Assembly: GCF_900109455.1 (NCBI RefSeq)
Contig: NZ_FOAG01000001.1
Coordinates: 372,001 to 436,000, forward strand
DNA from: Roseovarius azorensis
GTDB lineage: Bacteria > Pseudomonadota > Alphaproteobacteria > Rhodobacterales > Rhodobacteraceae
Reading direction: 5' to 3'
DNA length: 64,000 nt
Positions 9,866 to 19,430 of the stretch are shown here, piece after piece; the first letter of the stretch is position 1; the number at the start of each line of letters is the position of its first letter. Under the pieces are notes generated by a model. The model searched no databases. It had not been told where the DNA came from and saw only the letters and a list, made by a program, of their open reading frames with translations. The position numbers and the translations under genes were made by a program.

Positions 9866-10288
9866 ATGGCTGTTGAACGCACGCTGAGCATCATCAAACC
9901 CGACGCAACGAAACGCAACCTGACCGGCAGGATCAATGCCAAGTTCGAGGATGCCGGTCTGCGCATCGTCGCGCAAAAGCGCATTCAACTGACGCCGGAA
10001 CAGGCAGGTGTTTTCTACGCCGTGCACAAAGAGCGCCCTTTTTATGGTGAGCTTTGCGAATTCATGGCGTCCGGCCCGGTTGTGGTGCAGGTTCTCGAAG
10101 GCGAAGGCGCTGTTGCCAGGAACCGCGAAGTGATGGGCGCGACCAATCCCAAGGACGCGGCACCGGGCACGATCCGCGCCGAATTCGCGGAATCGGTTGG
10201 CGAAAACTCGGTTCATGGCTCGGATGCGCCCGAGACGGCGGCAGTCGAGATCGCCTATTTCTTCTCGGGGCTTGAGCTGGTCGGATAA
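9866..10288 (+). CDS. ndk: Nucleoside diphosphate kinase
   Basis: Transfers the gamma-phosphate between nucleoside di- and triphosphates. The protein is 140 residues, the standard length, starting [19 protein letters not shown]. The active-site motif [12 protein letters not shown] contains the phosphorylated histidine. The ATG at 9866 is preceded by AAGAGG. The reading frame is open upstream, but that part is not ndk-like. It is divergent from the ABC-F gene and followed by a strong terminator. Confidence 0.97.
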   Translation: MAVERTLSIIKPDATKRNLTGRINAKFEDAGLRIVAQKRIQLTPEQAGVFYAVHKERPFYGELCEFMASGPVVVQVLEGEGAVARNREVMGATNPKDAAPGTIRAEFAESVGENSVHGSDAPETAAVEIAYFFSGLELVG

Positions 10289-10311
10289 GCCACTTTCATA
10301 ACTTCAGGAAT

Positions 10312-10343
10312 GGGTCGCATTCTATTGGAATTGCGGCCTTTTT
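10312..10343 (+). terminator. Rho-independent terminator of ndk
   Basis: A stem (GGTCGCATTC pairing with GAATTGCGGCC, one bulge and a G-U pair) with a short loop is followed directly by five T residues, starting 23 bases after the ndk stop. Confidence 0.8.
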
Positions 10344-10347
10344 CATG

Positions 10348-11397
10348 TCATGCTGCCATGTTGTCCACAACCGTGACGCCTGCGCCGGTGTAGCCGTCCA
10401 TCGCGCTCAGCGCGGCATTCAGCCCGGACAGGCCGATGCGTTTCGTCACCAGACGTTCCGGGGCGAGGCGGCCGGCGCTGATCATCGCGAAAAGCGCGGC
10501 AAAGCGGTCCGCGCCGATCCCGCGGGTACCATGCAGGGTGATCTGCCGGGAATAGACCAGTTCCAGAAGTGGCAATTCGGGCGTGGCGTGGCGGCCAAGC
10601 GGCATGCCAATCTGCACATGGCGTCCCATTTTGCGAAGGCTTTTCAGTGAGTTGTGGAAGGTATCGGTGATCCCGAGGGCGTCGAGCGAGACATGCGCAC
10701 CGCCATTGGTGAGATCACGCACGGCCTCGCCCACATTTTCGATCTGGCTGGCATCAAGGGTGGCGTTCGCACCGAGCGATTGCGCGATTTTCAGCGCCTC
10801 GGGGTTGACGTCCACTGCCAGCACACGGGCACCAAGGGCCGCTCCGATCATGATGGCCGAGAGCCCGACGCCGCCGCAGCCATGCACGCTAAGCCATTCA
10901 CCAGGTTGAATTTTAGCCCGATCCACAACAGCCCGAAACGAGGTGGTGACGCGGCAGCCCATGCCGGCGGCGGCGGCGTAATCCATCGTATCGGGCAGGC
11001 GCACGAGGTTGAAATCGGCGCGCGGGATGGCGAGGCGTTCGGCGAATGCACCCCAGCCGGTAAAGCCGATCACCTGCTGATGGTTGCAGATCGTCGGCTC
11101 TCCGCCCCGGCAATCGGGACAGGCGCCGCAGCCCAGAATGAACGGTGCTGTGACCCGGTCGCCTACGGCGAAGGCGCGACATTCCGCCCCGATTTCAATA
11201 ACTTCGCCTGCAAATTCATGGCCCATGACATGCGGCAGGATGACATCGGGATCGGCCCCTTTCCACGCATGATGGTCAGACCGGCAGACACCGCAGGCGC
11301 GCACCGCGATCACCGCGCCGTCGCGGGGGCAGGCGGGGTCGGGCACTTCGGTGATCTCGGTGGGGGTGTTGTAACGGGACAGGAGGGCTGCACGCAT
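10348..11397 (-). CDS. Zinc-dependent medium-chain alcohol dehydrogenase
   Basis: 349-residue medium-chain dehydrogenase/reductase. The catalytic-zinc motif is CGVCRSDHHAW with the GHEFAGEV histidine-glutamate pair. Four structural-zinc cysteines appear in CGACPDCRGGEPTIC, and the NAD(P)-binding glycine motif is GCGGVGLSAIMIG. The substrate cannot be told from sequence; the sequence fits the zinc-dependent alcohol/threonine dehydrogenase group. It lies 148 bp downstream of the serine-cycle operon on the same strand, so read-through is possible, and it faces ndk at its 3' end. Confidence 0.88.
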   Translation of the reverse strand: MRAALLSRYNTPTEITEVPDPACPRDGAVIAVRACGVCRSDHHAWKGADPDVILPHVMGHEFAGEVIEIGAECRAFAVGDRVTAPFILGCGACPDCRGGEPTICNHQQVIGFTGWGAFAERLAIPRADFNLVRLPDTMDYAAAAGMGCRVTTSFRAVVDRAKIQPGEWLSVHGCGGVGLSAIMIGAALGARVLAVDVNPEALKIAQSLGANATLDASQIENVGEAVRDLTNGGAHVSLDALGITDTFHNSLKSLRKMGRHVQIGMPLGRHATPELPLLELVYSRQITLHGTRGIGADRFAALFAMISAGRLAPERLVTKRIGLSGLNAALSAMDGYTGAGVTVVDNMAA

Positions 11398-11545
11398 GGG
11401 ACACCTTTGGCTGGAGTTCTGTACAGCCTAGGACCGGGTGTCGGGCGAGGCAAGCGGGTACACGGTATACATCGCGCACGCGGGTTTCGTACGCAGAGCC
11501 AAAGGGGGCCGACCGACGGCGCGGACGACCCCGGATGTCATGCGG

Positions 11546-12427
11546 TCAGGCGACCATGCGCTGAACCACCTCGCCAAAGGAAGAGGGGGTGGGCACGATG
11601 GTGACGCCCGCCTCGGACAGGATCTCGACCTTTTCCTGGGCCGATTCGCCAAAGGCCGAAACGATGGCCCCGGCATGACCCATGCGCCGCCCCTTGGGGG
11701 CCGAGAGACCGGCGATATAGGCGGCGACGGGCTTGGTCATGTGGTCGCGGATATAGGCGGCGGCCTCGGCCTCTTGCGGGCCGCCGATCTCGCCCACCAT
11801 GACCACGGCGTCGGTGTCGGGGTCGTTCTCGAAGAGTTCGAGAATGTCGCGGAAGGAGGAGCCGTTGATCGGATCGCCGCCGATGCCGACCGAGGTCGAG
11901 ACGCCGATGCCGCGTTCCTTCATCTGGCTGGCGGCCTCGTAGCCGAGCGTGCCGGAACGGCCGATGATCCCGACCCGACCGGGCAGGTAGATATGCGGCG
12001 GCATCAGTCCGGCAAAGGCCTGGCCGGGGGTGATGATGCCCGCACAGTTCGGGCCGATGAGGCGCATCCGTTTTTCCGCCTTGTAGCGGCGCATGTAGCG
12101 TTTGACCTTGATCATGTCCTGCGCCGGGATGCCGTCCGCAATGCAGACGCAGGTCTGGATGCCGGCATCCGCGGCCTCCATGATCGCATCGGCGGCAAAG
12201 GGTGGGGGCACGAAGCAGATCGCCAGATCGGCGCCGGTTTCGGCCACGGCCCCCTTGACGGTATTGAACACGGGCAGGCCGTTATGCTTGGTGCCGCCCT
12301 TGCCGGGTGTCACACCGCCCACGACATTGGTGCCGTGGTTGATCATGTCCTGCGCGTGAAAGCTGCCGATGCGGCCGGTGAGGCCGGTCACCAGAACGCG
12401 GGAATTCCGGTTGATGAGAATGGCCAT
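11546..12427 (-). CDS. mtkB: Malate--CoA ligase (malate thiokinase) subunit alpha, MtkB
   Basis: Smaller subunit of the ATP-dependent ligase that converts malate to malyl-CoA, a serine-cycle step. The 293 residues belong to the succinyl-CoA synthetase alpha family. The sequence carries the CoA-binding segment [24 protein letters not shown], and [16 protein letters not shown] contains the phosphohistidine. It resembles methylotroph MtkB more closely than SucD, and the operon partners (malyl-CoA lyase and serine-glyoxylate aminotransferase) support malate rather than succinate as substrate. The start overlaps the mtkA stop by one base (TAATG). Confidence 0.88.
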   Translation of the reverse strand: MAILINRNSRVLVTGLTGRIGSFHAQDMINHGTNVVGGVTPGKGGTKHNGLPVFNTVKGAVAETGADLAICFVPPPFAADAIMEAADAGIQTCVCIADGIPAQDMIKVKRYMRRYKAEKRMRLIGPNCAGIITPGQAFAGLMPPHIYLPGRVGIIGRSGTLGYEAASQMKERGIGVSTSVGIGGDPINGSSFRDILELFENDPDTDAVVMVGEIGGPQEAEAAAYIRDHMTKPVAAYIAGLSAPKGRRMGHAGAIVSAFGESAQEKVEILSEAGVTIVPTPSSFGEVVQRMVA

Positions 12428-13611
12428 TACACGGCCTCCTTGAGGGTTGCGGCCTTCCAGGCGACGACCGCTTTCTCGGCGGCCTCGGCAAGGGTTTCGG
12501 CGGTCAGGATGGGCAGGCCGCTCTCGGCGATGAGCTTGCGGCCCTCCTCGACATTGGTGCCCGACAGGCGCACCACGATGGGCAGTTTGAGGTCGAGTTC
12601 GCGCACCGCGCGGATCACGCCCTCGGCGATCCAGTCGCAGCGGTTGATGCCCGCGAAGATGTTGACGAGGATCGCCTCGACATCGGGATCGTTGAGCACC
12701 GCCTGGAACGACATCAGCACCCGTTCGGGGCTGGCCCCGCCGCCGACATCGAGAAAGTTGGCGGGCTCGCCGCCGGCCATCTTGATCATGTCAAGCGTGG
12801 CCATGGCGAGGCCCGCGCCGTTGACGATACAGCCGATCTGCCCGTCGAGACCGATATAGTTGAGGCCGCGATCCGAGGCGAAGGTCTCGCGCGTGTCCTC
12901 CTGGCTCTTGTCGCGCATTTCCATGATCTCGGGGCGGCGAAAGAGGGCGTTGTCGTCAAAGCTGACCTTGGCGTCGAGCGCCATGATCTCGCCCGACTGG
13001 GTGACGACAAGCGGATTGATCTCGACCATGTTGGCATCGGTGTCCTCCATCATCCGGTAACAGCCGGTGATGGTCTTGACCGCCTGCGGGATCAGGGCCG
13101 CGTCGAGCCCGAGCGAAAAGGCGATTTCGCGCGCCTGAAACGCCTGCATGCCGACCGCCGGATCGACCACCGAGCGGATGATCGATTCGGGCTCATTGGC
13201 CGAGATTTCCTCGATCTCCATGCCGCCCTGGCCGGAGGCCACGACGACGACGCGCTCTTCCTTGCGGTCCATGACGAAGGCGAGATAGATTTCCTGCGCG
13301 ATTTTTGTCGCCTCCTCGACATAGAGACGGCTGACGAGTTTGCCCTGCGGGCCGGTCTGATGGGTGACCAGCACGCGCCCCAGCATCCATTGCGCGGCCT
13401 CGGCGATCTCTTTCTCATTGGCGCAGATCCGCACGCCGCCCGCCTTGCCGCGCGCGCCGGAATGGATCTGGGCCTTGACCACCCATTTGTCACCGGAGAG
13501 TTCGCTGGCGCGATAGACCGCTTGTTCGGGGCTGTAGGCGATGCCGCCGCGCGGCACCTGCACGCCAAAGCGTTTCAGGAGTTCCTTGGCCTGGTATTCG
13601 TGGATGTCCAT
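12427..13611 (-). CDS. mtkA: Malate--CoA ligase subunit beta, MtkA
   Basis: Larger, ATP-grasp subunit (394 residues) of malate thiokinase, homologous to SucC. It starts [17 protein letters not shown] and contains the ATP-grasp region [15 protein letters not shown]. Further conserved elements are [23 protein letters not shown] and [16 protein letters not shown]. Together with MtkB it forms malyl-CoA, which malyl-CoA lyase, encoded upstream, cleaves to acetyl-CoA and glyoxylate. The assignment to malate rather than succinate rests on operon context and overall resemblance. It lies 14 bp after mclA in one transcription unit. Confidence 0.88.
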   Translation of the reverse strand: MDIHEYQAKELLKRFGVQVPRGGIAYSPEQAVYRASELSGDKWVVKAQIHSGARGKAGGVRICANEKEIAEAAQWMLGRVLVTHQTGPQGKLVSRLYVEEATKIAQEIYLAFVMDRKEERVVVVASGQGGMEIEEISANEPESIIRSVVDPAVGMQAFQAREIAFSLGLDAALIPQAVKTITGCYRMMEDTDANMVEINPLVVTQSGEIMALDAKVSFDDNALFRRPEIMEMRDKSQEDTRETFASDRGLNYIGLDGQIGCIVNGAGLAMATLDMIKMAGGEPANFLDVGGGASPERVLMSFQAVLNDPDVEAILVNIFAGINRCDWIAEGVIRAVRELDLKLPIVVRLSGTNVEEGRKLIAESGLPILTAETLAEAAEKAVVAWKAATLKEAV

Positions 13612-13625
13612 GTGATCTCCCTCCG

Positions 13626-14567
13626 TTATCCTTTGGCGGCGATGGCGTCGGTGACGGTCAGCACGTTGTTGGCCATGCGTTCACTCGCGGCGTCGATCAT
13701 CTTGCCGTCGAGGCTGGCGGCGCCCTTGCCCTGGGCCTCGGCCTTGCGCAGCTCCTCGATGATGCGGCGGGCGCGGGTCACTTCGGCCTCGGGGGGCGAA
13801 AAGACATCGTTGGCGAGCGCGATCTGGCTGGGATGGATGGCCCATTTGCCCTCGATCCCGAGGGTGGCGGCGCGTTTGGCCGAGAGGACATAGCCGTCGG
13901 GGTCCGAGAAGTCGCCGAAGGGCCCGTCGATGGCGCGCAGGCCATAGGCGCGGCAGGCCACGGTCATGCGCGAGAGGGCGAAATGCCACTGATCGCCGGG
14001 ATAATCGGGGTTGAGCCCGCCGATGACCACGGTGCGCGCCCGGTTCGAGGCGGCGTAATCCGCGACCCCGAAATGCAGCGCCTCAAGGCGGCCGGGGGCG
14101 GCGGCAATCGCCTCGACATTGGCCATGCCAAGGGCGGTCTCAATCAGCGCCTCAAGGCCGATCCGGTGAGTGAATCCCATCGCCGTCTCGATCTGGCTGA
14201 TCATGGTTTCGACGGTGTAGAGGTCGGCGGGCACGCCAACCTTGGGGACAAGGATCGTATCGAGATGCTGGCCCGCCTGTTCGACGATCTCGACCACGTC
14301 GCGATACATGTAATGGGTGTCGAGACCGTTGATGCGGATCGACATGGTCTTGCCCTTGGCCTTCCAGTCGATGTCGTTCAGGGCCTGGATGATATTGGCG
14401 CGGGCCTGCACCTTGTCGGGGGGGGCGACGGCATCCTCCAGATCGAGGAAGATGTAATCGACATCCGAGTCGGCGGCCTTGTCGATCATCGCGGGGTTCG
14501 AGCCTGGCACGGCGAGTTCCGAGCGTTGCAGGCGCTGTTTTTTCAGCGGGTGAAGGGTGTAGCTCAT
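13626..14567 (-). CDS. mclA: Malyl-CoA lyase (MclA type)
   Basis: Cleaves L-malyl-CoA to acetyl-CoA and glyoxylate. The 313-residue CitE-superfamily protein has the methylotroph MclA-like N-terminus [12 protein letters not shown] (here [12 protein letters not shown]). Other matches are [13 protein letters not shown] with acidic metal ligands, [15 protein letters not shown], and [29 protein letters not shown] and [10 protein letters not shown] follow near the C-terminus. These resemble serine-cycle MclA more than the Rhodobacter Mcl1 of the ethylmalonyl-CoA pathway. The gene sits 18 bp downstream of sga and 14 bp upstream of mtkA. Confidence 0.92.
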   Translation of the reverse strand: MSYTLHPLKKQRLQRSELAVPGSNPAMIDKAADSDVDYIFLDLEDAVAPPDKVQARANIIQALNDIDWKAKGKTMSIRINGLDTHYMYRDVVEIVEQAGQHLDTILVPKVGVPADLYTVETMISQIETAMGFTHRIGLEALIETALGMANVEAIAAAPGRLEALHFGVADYAASNRARTVVIGGLNPDYPGDQWHFALSRMTVACRAYGLRAIDGPFGDFSDPDGYVLSAKRAATLGIEGKWAIHPSQIALANDVFSPPEAEVTRARRIIEELRKAEAQGKGAASLDGKMIDAASERMANNVLTVTDAIAAKG

Positions 14568-14585
14568 GTCTGTTGGTCCTATGGG

Positions 14586-15794
14586 TCAGGCGGCGCGGGC
14601 CGCTGCGGGACGGGATTGCACCGGGGCGGTGGTGGCGCGGAAATGTTCCTGGGCGGCGGCGACACCTGCGCCGGGGACGATCGCGGCGCCTGCGTCGCGC
14701 AGCGCCATTTCGGCAGCCGACAGCGCGCCGCAGAGCATCACCGGATTGAGCGAGCCCAGATGTCCGATGCGGAATGCGCGCCCCGCCAGTTGCGCAAGGC
14801 CCGAGCCGAGCGAGGTCTGGTATTTGCTGTAGGCGGTCGCGATCACCTCGCGAGCGTCGATGTCAGCGGGCGTGCGGATCGCCGAGACGGTATCGGAATG
14901 CCATTGCGGTCCCTGTGCGACCAGAGAACATCCCCGCCATTCGGCTATGGCCGCGCGCACGCCCGAGGCGAGGCGGTGGTGGCGGTCCCAGACGCGCTCC
15001 ATGCCTGCGTCAAGCAGCATGTCGAGCGAACAGCGCAGCCCGCGCAGAAGTTGCGTTGCGGGGGTGTAGGGGAAATAGCCGGTGTCGTTGAAGCGGATCA
15101 TGTCGTCAAAGCTGAAATAGCAGCGCGGCATTGTGGCGCGTTCGTGGGCGGCCAGCGCCTTGTCGCTGACGCCCAGAATGCCGAGGCCGGCGGGCAGCAT
15201 GAAACCCTTTTGCGAACCGGCGACGGCAAGATCGACGCCCCAGTCCTGCATCTCGAATTCGATTGCGCCGATCGAACTGACGCCATCGACGAAGAGCAGC
15301 GCCGGGTGATTGGCGGCGTCGAGCGCCGCGCGAAGGGCGGCGATGTTCGAGGTCACGCCGGTTGCCGTTTCGTTATGGGTGGCAAAGACCGCCTTGATAC
15401 GGTGTTTCTTGTCCGCCTCAAGGCGGGCGGCGTAGTCCGCGACCGGCACGCCCTGGCCCCAGTCCACGTCGACCACTTCGACATCGAGGCCAAGCCGCGT
15501 GGCCATATCGACCCAAAGCGTTGAAAACTGGCCGAAACGGGACATCAGCACCCGGTCGCCGGTGTTGAGGGTATTGGTGATGGCCGCCTCCCAGGCACCG
15601 GTGCCGGAGGTCGGATAGACGAAGACGCGGCCATGGGTCAGGCGCAACACCTCCTTGAGATCCGCCAGGATCGGGAGGACGAAATCGGCAAAGTCGGGGG
15701 CGCGCATGTCCTCCATGGGAATGTTCATCGCGCGGCGGATTTCCTCGGGCACATTGGTCGGTCCGGGGATGAATAGATGTCTGATGCCGTTCAT
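14586..15794 (-). CDS. sgaA: Serine--glyoxylate aminotransferase
   Basis: PLP enzyme that transfers the amino group of serine to glyoxylate, giving hydroxypyruvate and glycine; key to the serine cycle and to photorespiratory-type glyoxylate use. The 402-residue class V aminotransferase starts RHLFIPGPTNVPEEIRRAM. It shows FVYPTSGTGAWEAAI, HNETATGVTSNI and VDGVSSIGA, with the PLP lysine in GSQKGFMLPAGLG. It is the first gene of sgaA-mclA-mtkA-mtkB, with a strong AGGAGGACAG ribosome binding site, and faces a LuxR-type regulator across 217 bp. Confidence 0.93.
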   Translation of the reverse strand: MNGIRHLFIPGPTNVPEEIRRAMNIPMEDMRAPDFADFVLPILADLKEVLRLTHGRVFVYPTSGTGAWEAAITNTLNTGDRVLMSRFGQFSTLWVDMATRLGLDVEVVDVDWGQGVPVADYAARLEADKKHRIKAVFATHNETATGVTSNIAALRAALDAANHPALLFVDGVSSIGAIEFEMQDWGVDLAVAGSQKGFMLPAGLGILGVSDKALAAHERATMPRCYFSFDDMIRFNDTGYFPYTPATQLLRGLRCSLDMLLDAGMERVWDRHHRLASGVRAAIAEWRGCSLVAQGPQWHSDTVSAIRTPADIDAREVIATAYSKYQTSLGSGLAQLAGRAFRIGHLGSLNPVMLCGALSAAEMALRDAGAAIVPGAGVAAAQEHFRATTAPVQSRPAAARAA

Positions 15795-15930
15795 GTCTGT
15801 CCTCCTGTTGGCGCCTCATCATGCGCCGGTCCGGGGCCGTAGCGTAACGCCCGCGCGCATGGAAAGCGCGACCCGCCGGGCGGCTTTGCCCTCCGGCGGG
15901 TAGGGGGGCACTACCCGCGCTGCCGCTGTC

Positions 15931-15949
15931 TGCATGCGGTTGCATGCAA
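15931..15949. promoter_or_regulatory. Tandem TGCATGC palindromes in the sgaA / luxR divergent promoter
   Basis: Two TGCATGC motifs begin exactly 10 bp apart (15931 and 15941), i.e. one helical turn; the second is part of the perfect palindrome TTGCATGCAA. They lie about 137 bp before sgaA and 63 bp before the regulator gene, a suitable place for a dimeric activator acting on either promoter. The repeat is directly visible; its protein partner is unknown, the adjacent LuxR-type regulator being the first candidate. Confidence 0.5.
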
Positions 15950-16011
15950 AAAAATCGTTTGATTTCAGAGATTTCCTTTGGCTTATCTGATATGATCCTG
16001 AGGAGGAGATG

Positions 16012-16662
16012 ATGCGCGACATGGTTCAGGCGATCTTGCAAGAGGCAGATCAGGCTGTGCCCGAGGTGATCGTGGCGGACCGGCAGGCGATTGTCTGCCA
16101 GGGGCTGGGATCGCTGGTGGCGCAGATGGATGCGGTGCGGCTGGGTCCGTTTGCCACCGACAAGGCGAGCCTGCGCAAGGCGCTGAACGCGCGGCAGGGA
16201 CCGGCGATCGTGGTTCTGGGGGTGCGGCTGGCGGATGCCGATCTGGCGCGGGTGCTGGAGATGCTGCGCCGCGATTATCCGCGCGTCATGGTGGTGGTGG
16301 TGGCCGAGGAGGCCGAGTTTGCCTTTATCCGCACGGCGATCAAGGCGGGGGTGCATTCGGTCTGCATGATGGGGCAGGTGCTGACATGTCTGCCGCGCAT
16401 TCTGGGACATCTGGTCGAGGGGCACAGCATCCTGCCCATCGAGGTGCTCAAGCGGCTGACCGGCGAGCAGAACGATGCGCTGACCCGGCGCGAGCACGAG
16501 ATCCTGGGGCTGCTGGTCGACGGTTTGACGAATTTCCAGATCTCGGCGCGGCTGGGCCTGTCGGAGAACACGGTGAAATATTACCTCAAGGCGATCTATC
16601 AGAAGCTGGAGGTCAATTCACGCGGCGGTGCCATCGCGAAATACGTCGCGGGGACGTATTGA
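16012..16662 (+). CDS. LuxR/NarL-type regulator with a degenerate receiver domain
   Basis: 216 residues: a receiver-like domain (about 18-140) and a C-terminal LuxR helix-turn-helix (about 150-210, [20 protein letters not shown] then [19 protein letters not shown]). The receiver has lost its phosphorylation site: at the usual DxRMP position the sequence reads [11 protein letters not shown] (Gly70), and the conserved switch lysine is also absent (SVCMMGQ). It therefore probably responds to something other than phosphorylation, such as a ligand or partner protein. A near-perfect AGGAGGAG sits in front of tandem ATGs at 16009 and 16012; spacing favours 16012. Its divergent position makes it the candidate regulator of the serine-cycle operon. 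Confidence 0.85.
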   Translation: MRDMVQAILQEADQAVPEVIVADRQAIVCQGLGSLVAQMDAVRLGPFATDKASLRKALNARQGPAIVVLGVRLADADLARVLEMLRRDYPRVMVVVVAEEAEFAFIRTAIKAGVHSVCMMGQVLTCLPRILGHLVEGHSILPIEVLKRLTGEQNDALTRREHEILGLLVDGLTNFQISARLGLSENTVKYYLKAIYQKLEVNSRGGAIAKYVAGTY

Positions 16663-16710
16663 GGCGGGTGGGGGTGTTGGTCTGAAGGGGACGTTGAGCC
16701 CGAGCAATGA

Positions 16711-16884
16711 GCCGCGCGGTGCCCGTCCGCCGGGTGGGCGCTGCAACGGAGGTGGCTGGCAGTTTATGCCTGCCAGATACTTCCGCGCTCTCGACGCGTT
16801 GCGACGTTGCAAAAGCGCCCGCCCGAGGGGGCGGACGGGCGCTGCGCGGCGGCGCCTGCGGCGCCTTGATTCCGCGCATGGGTG
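16711..16884 (+). repeat. Dispersed intergenic repeat element, copy A (MITE/REP-like, inverted-repeat ends)
   Basis: This element matches, in opposite orientation, the one at 62469-62641. The core is exactly 140 bp in both copies (here 16711-16850) and is bounded by 21-bp terminal inverted repeats beginning GCCGCGC; in this copy the two ends differ at two positions. Each end also folds into its own GC hairpin. The central part, around GCCAGATACTTCCGCGC, is conserved too. A further 34 bp to 16884 (ending GCGCATGGGTG) is shared outside the inverted repeats. It lies between the converging luxR-type and substrate-binding-protein genes. No transposase is encoded. Confidence 0.85.
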
Positions 16885-16924
16885 ATTGGGGCGAATGTCT
16901 GATCTAGGCCAAACCCTTTCCCCC

Positions 16925-18403
16925 TCAATCCACCACCGTGACCAGATGCCAGCGCAGGGCGTCATTCGGTACCGGGTCGAAATGCGTCACGCGGTTGGAG
17001 AGCACGACAAGCTGGGTGACGTGGAACGGGATCAGTGTGCCGGAGTTCTTGGCCAGGTATTTCTGTGCCTCGATATAGAGGGCGCGGCGCTTGTTGAAAT
17101 CCAGCTCGGCGCGCGCGGCCTCGAGCAGGCGGTCGAAATCGGAGTTTGCGTAATAGGTTTCATTCCATTTGGCGGTGGAATGAAACGCCTCGTTCAGCGC
17201 CTGATCGGCGGGACGGTCGCCCCAGCTGGTGGTGAAGGCGTCCTTTTTCATCCAGACATTCGACCAGTAACCATCGGCGGCGGCGTTGATCAGGTTGACG
17301 CGGATGCCCGCACGCGCGGCCTGTTCCTGAAAGGCGACGCCGATGACCGGCCAGCTCTGATCGAGCACCGAGACATGCAGGTCGATGTCGATGCCGTCGG
17401 GATAGCCCGCCTCGGCAAGAAGCTCGCGGGCGCGGTCGGGGTCGGGGGGGCAGTCCATTTCGGCGCGGTACTGGTCGTTGGGCGCGACCGGCGTGTCGCA
17501 GGAGACCACCCCGCCGCCATCGAGCGCCAGTTGCAGCATCTCGTCCCGGTCCACCACGAGGCGCAGCGCCCGGCGCACGCGGGGATCGTCATAGGGCGGC
17601 ACATCGGTGCGAAAGGCGAGGCCCATCCAGTTGCCGGTGGGGATCTCCAGAAGCTGATAGCGCAGGGATTTGTCGAGGGCGCGCCGCAGGAGCGGCACGA
17701 TACCGCGCTCCATGTCCAGCTGGCCGCTCAGGAACGCCTGCAGGCGGGCCTGCGCATCGGGCACGCCGATCACCTCGATCCGGGCGAGGCCGGGGGGGCC
17801 TTCCCAATAGTCCTCGTTGGCGATCAGAACAGTGATTCCGTCGGGGTCGAATTTCTGGACCCTGAAAGGGCCGGTGCCGATGCCGGTCTGGTCGATCGTG
17901 TCGCCCGACCCCTCGGGGATGATGCGCAGGCGGGGATCCATCAGTTGCAGCGGCAGGTCGGCAAAGGTCGAGGCCAGCGTCATGCGCACGGTGAACGGCC
18001 CCGTCGCCTCGATGCTCTCGATCATGCGGACGGCGGCGCGCGCCGGGCTGCCATAGTCGGGGTCGATCACGCGCTTGATCGAATAGACCACATCATGTGC
18101 ATCCAGCGTGCTGCCATCGTGAAACCGCACGCCTTCGCGGATATGAAAGGTCCAGACCGTGCCATCGGCATTGGGTTCCCATGCGGTCGCGAGATCCGGC
18201 GCGGGCTTACCGCCGGGGCCGGGGCGCACGAGGCGGCTCTGGATTTTCTCGATGATCTGCAGGACGCGCCCCTTGGAGGCGGGATCGAGGCTGGACTGCG
18301 CGCCGAAGCCGACGTTATGGGCGTGGCGAAAGGTGCCCGAGGGCGCGGCAAGCGCCAGCGCCGGGGCCAGCATGCACAGGGCGGCCAGCAGGGTGTGGCG
18401 CAT
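16925..18403 (-). CDS. ABC transporter substrate-binding protein, family 5 (peptide/dipeptide type)
   Basis: Periplasmic solute-binding protein of 492 residues. The ATG at 18403 gives a typical signal peptide (MRHTLLAALCMLAPALALAA), whereas the ORF extends in frame to 18445 without a signal-like start. The SBP_bac_5 signature is present: TWHF-like segment WTFHIREGVRFHDGSTLDA, then DVVYSIKRV, and DPRVRRALRLVVDRDEM. No permease or ATPase gene is adjacent, so it is an orphan here. The ligand is unknown; the family binds peptides, nickel, glutathione or sugars. Confidence 0.9.
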   Translation of the reverse strand: MRHTLLAALCMLAPALALAAPSGTFRHAHNVGFGAQSSLDPASKGRVLQIIEKIQSRLVRPGPGGKPAPDLATAWEPNADGTVWTFHIREGVRFHDGSTLDAHDVVYSIKRVIDPDYGSPARAAVRMIESIEATGPFTVRMTLASTFADLPLQLMDPRLRIIPEGSGDTIDQTGIGTGPFRVQKFDPDGITVLIANEDYWEGPPGLARIEVIGVPDAQARLQAFLSGQLDMERGIVPLLRRALDKSLRYQLLEIPTGNWMGLAFRTDVPPYDDPRVRRALRLVVDRDEMLQLALDGGGVVSCDTPVAPNDQYRAEMDCPPDPDRARELLAEAGYPDGIDIDLHVSVLDQSWPVIGVAFQEQAARAGIRVNLINAAADGYWSNVWMKKDAFTTSWGDRPADQALNEAFHSTAKWNETYYANSDFDRLLEAARAELDFNKRRALYIEAQKYLAKNSGTLIPFHVTQLVVLSNRVTHFDPVPNDALRWHLVTVVD

Positions 18404-18501
18404 GATCGTCGGTTCTCCCCTTCGTCGGTTGCCCAGTAGTGGCAAGGGCGCGCGGGAAAATCAAACCTTTCGGGCGGGTGGGGAATCACGTTTTGAGCGT
18501 C

Positions 18502-18578
18502 TGGCGATCCCGGGAGGACTCGAACCCCCAACATCCTGATTAGAAGTCAGGTGCTCTATCCAGTTGAGCTACGGGACC
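18502..18578 (-). tRNA. tRNA-Arg (anticodon UCU)
   Basis: A 77-nt cloverleaf on the minus strand: acceptor GGTCCCG pairing with CGGGATC, D-arm TAGCTCAACTGGATAGAGCA, and anticodon stem CCTGA/TCAGG enclosing CTTCTAA (anticodon TCT). The T-arm contains GGTTCGAGTCC, and CCA is encoded after the discriminator G. It lies 42 bp downstream of truA on the same strand. Confidence 0.96.
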
Positions 18579-18620
18579 GCTGGTCAGGCTCATAACGCGG
18601 GCGGGGCGTGAGATCAAAGG

Positions 18621-19397
18621 CTAATCGCGCGGGCCGAAGGGATCGTTGTCATAGCCGACACCGGCAAGATAGAGGCCCTGTGGCGGGCAGACCGGGCCGC
18701 AGGCGGCGCGGTCGCGCGCGTCCAGTGCCGCGCGCACCTGATCGGGGGGCCATGCGCCCGCGCCGACCCGTTCGAGCGTGCCGACAAGGCTGCGCACCTG
18801 GTTGTGCAGGAACGAGCGCGCGCGCAGGTGAAAGCGGATTTCCGGGCCGGTCGGGGCATCGAGTTCCTCGATGTCGAGCGCATCCAGCGTCTTGACCGGG
18901 CTTGCGGCCTGACAGATCGACGAGCGGAAGGTGGTGAAATCATGCCGCCCGATCAGATGCACCGCCCCGGCGCGCATCGCCGCCGCATCGAGCCGGTGCG
19001 GCACCTGCCAGACCAGTCCTGCATCAAGCGTGGCGGGCGCGCGGCGCATCAGCAGGCGAAAGAGATAGCGCCGCCCGGTCGCGGAAAAGCGCGCGTGCCA
19101 GTCATCGGCGACGGGTGCGCAGGCGGTGACCGCGACGGGCAGCGGCTTGAGATGGTAATTCAGCGCCTCGGAGAGGCGAAAGGGATCCCAGATGCGCGCC
19201 AGATCGCAATGCGCCACCTGCGCCAGCGCATGCACGCCCGCATCGGTGCGGCCCGCGGCGGCGATGGTATGGGGGCCGGGTTCGAGGTTGCCAAGCGCCG
19301 CCTCGATGGCGCCCTGCACCGATGTCTGGTCGGCCTGCCGCTGCCAGCCCGCGAAGGGCGCGCCGTGATATTCGACTTTGAGGGCGTAGCGGGGCAT
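18621..19397 (-). CDS. truA: tRNA pseudouridine synthase A
   Basis: Forms pseudouridine at positions 38-40 of tRNA anticodon arms. The 258 residues include the N-terminal [12 protein letters not shown] motif, the catalytic aspartate in [18 protein letters not shown], and the RRYLFRLL and [13 protein letters not shown] segments. It is followed on the same strand by tRNA-Arg and preceded by the aldolase gene 33 bp upstream. Confidence 0.96.
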   Translation of the reverse strand: MPRYALKVEYHGAPFAGWQRQADQTSVQGAIEAALGNLEPGPHTIAAAGRTDAGVHALAQVAHCDLARIWDPFRLSEALNYHLKPLPVAVTACAPVADDWHARFSATGRRYLFRLLMRRAPATLDAGLVWQVPHRLDAAAMRAGAVHLIGRHDFTTFRSSICQAASPVKTLDALDIEELDAPTGPEIRFHLRARSFLHNQVRSLVGTLERVGAGAWPPDQVRAALDARDRAACGPVCPPQGLYLAGVGYDNDPFGPRD

Positions 19398-19430
19398 GGC
19401 AAACCGGGCTGAAAACGAGCGGGAAGGGCC

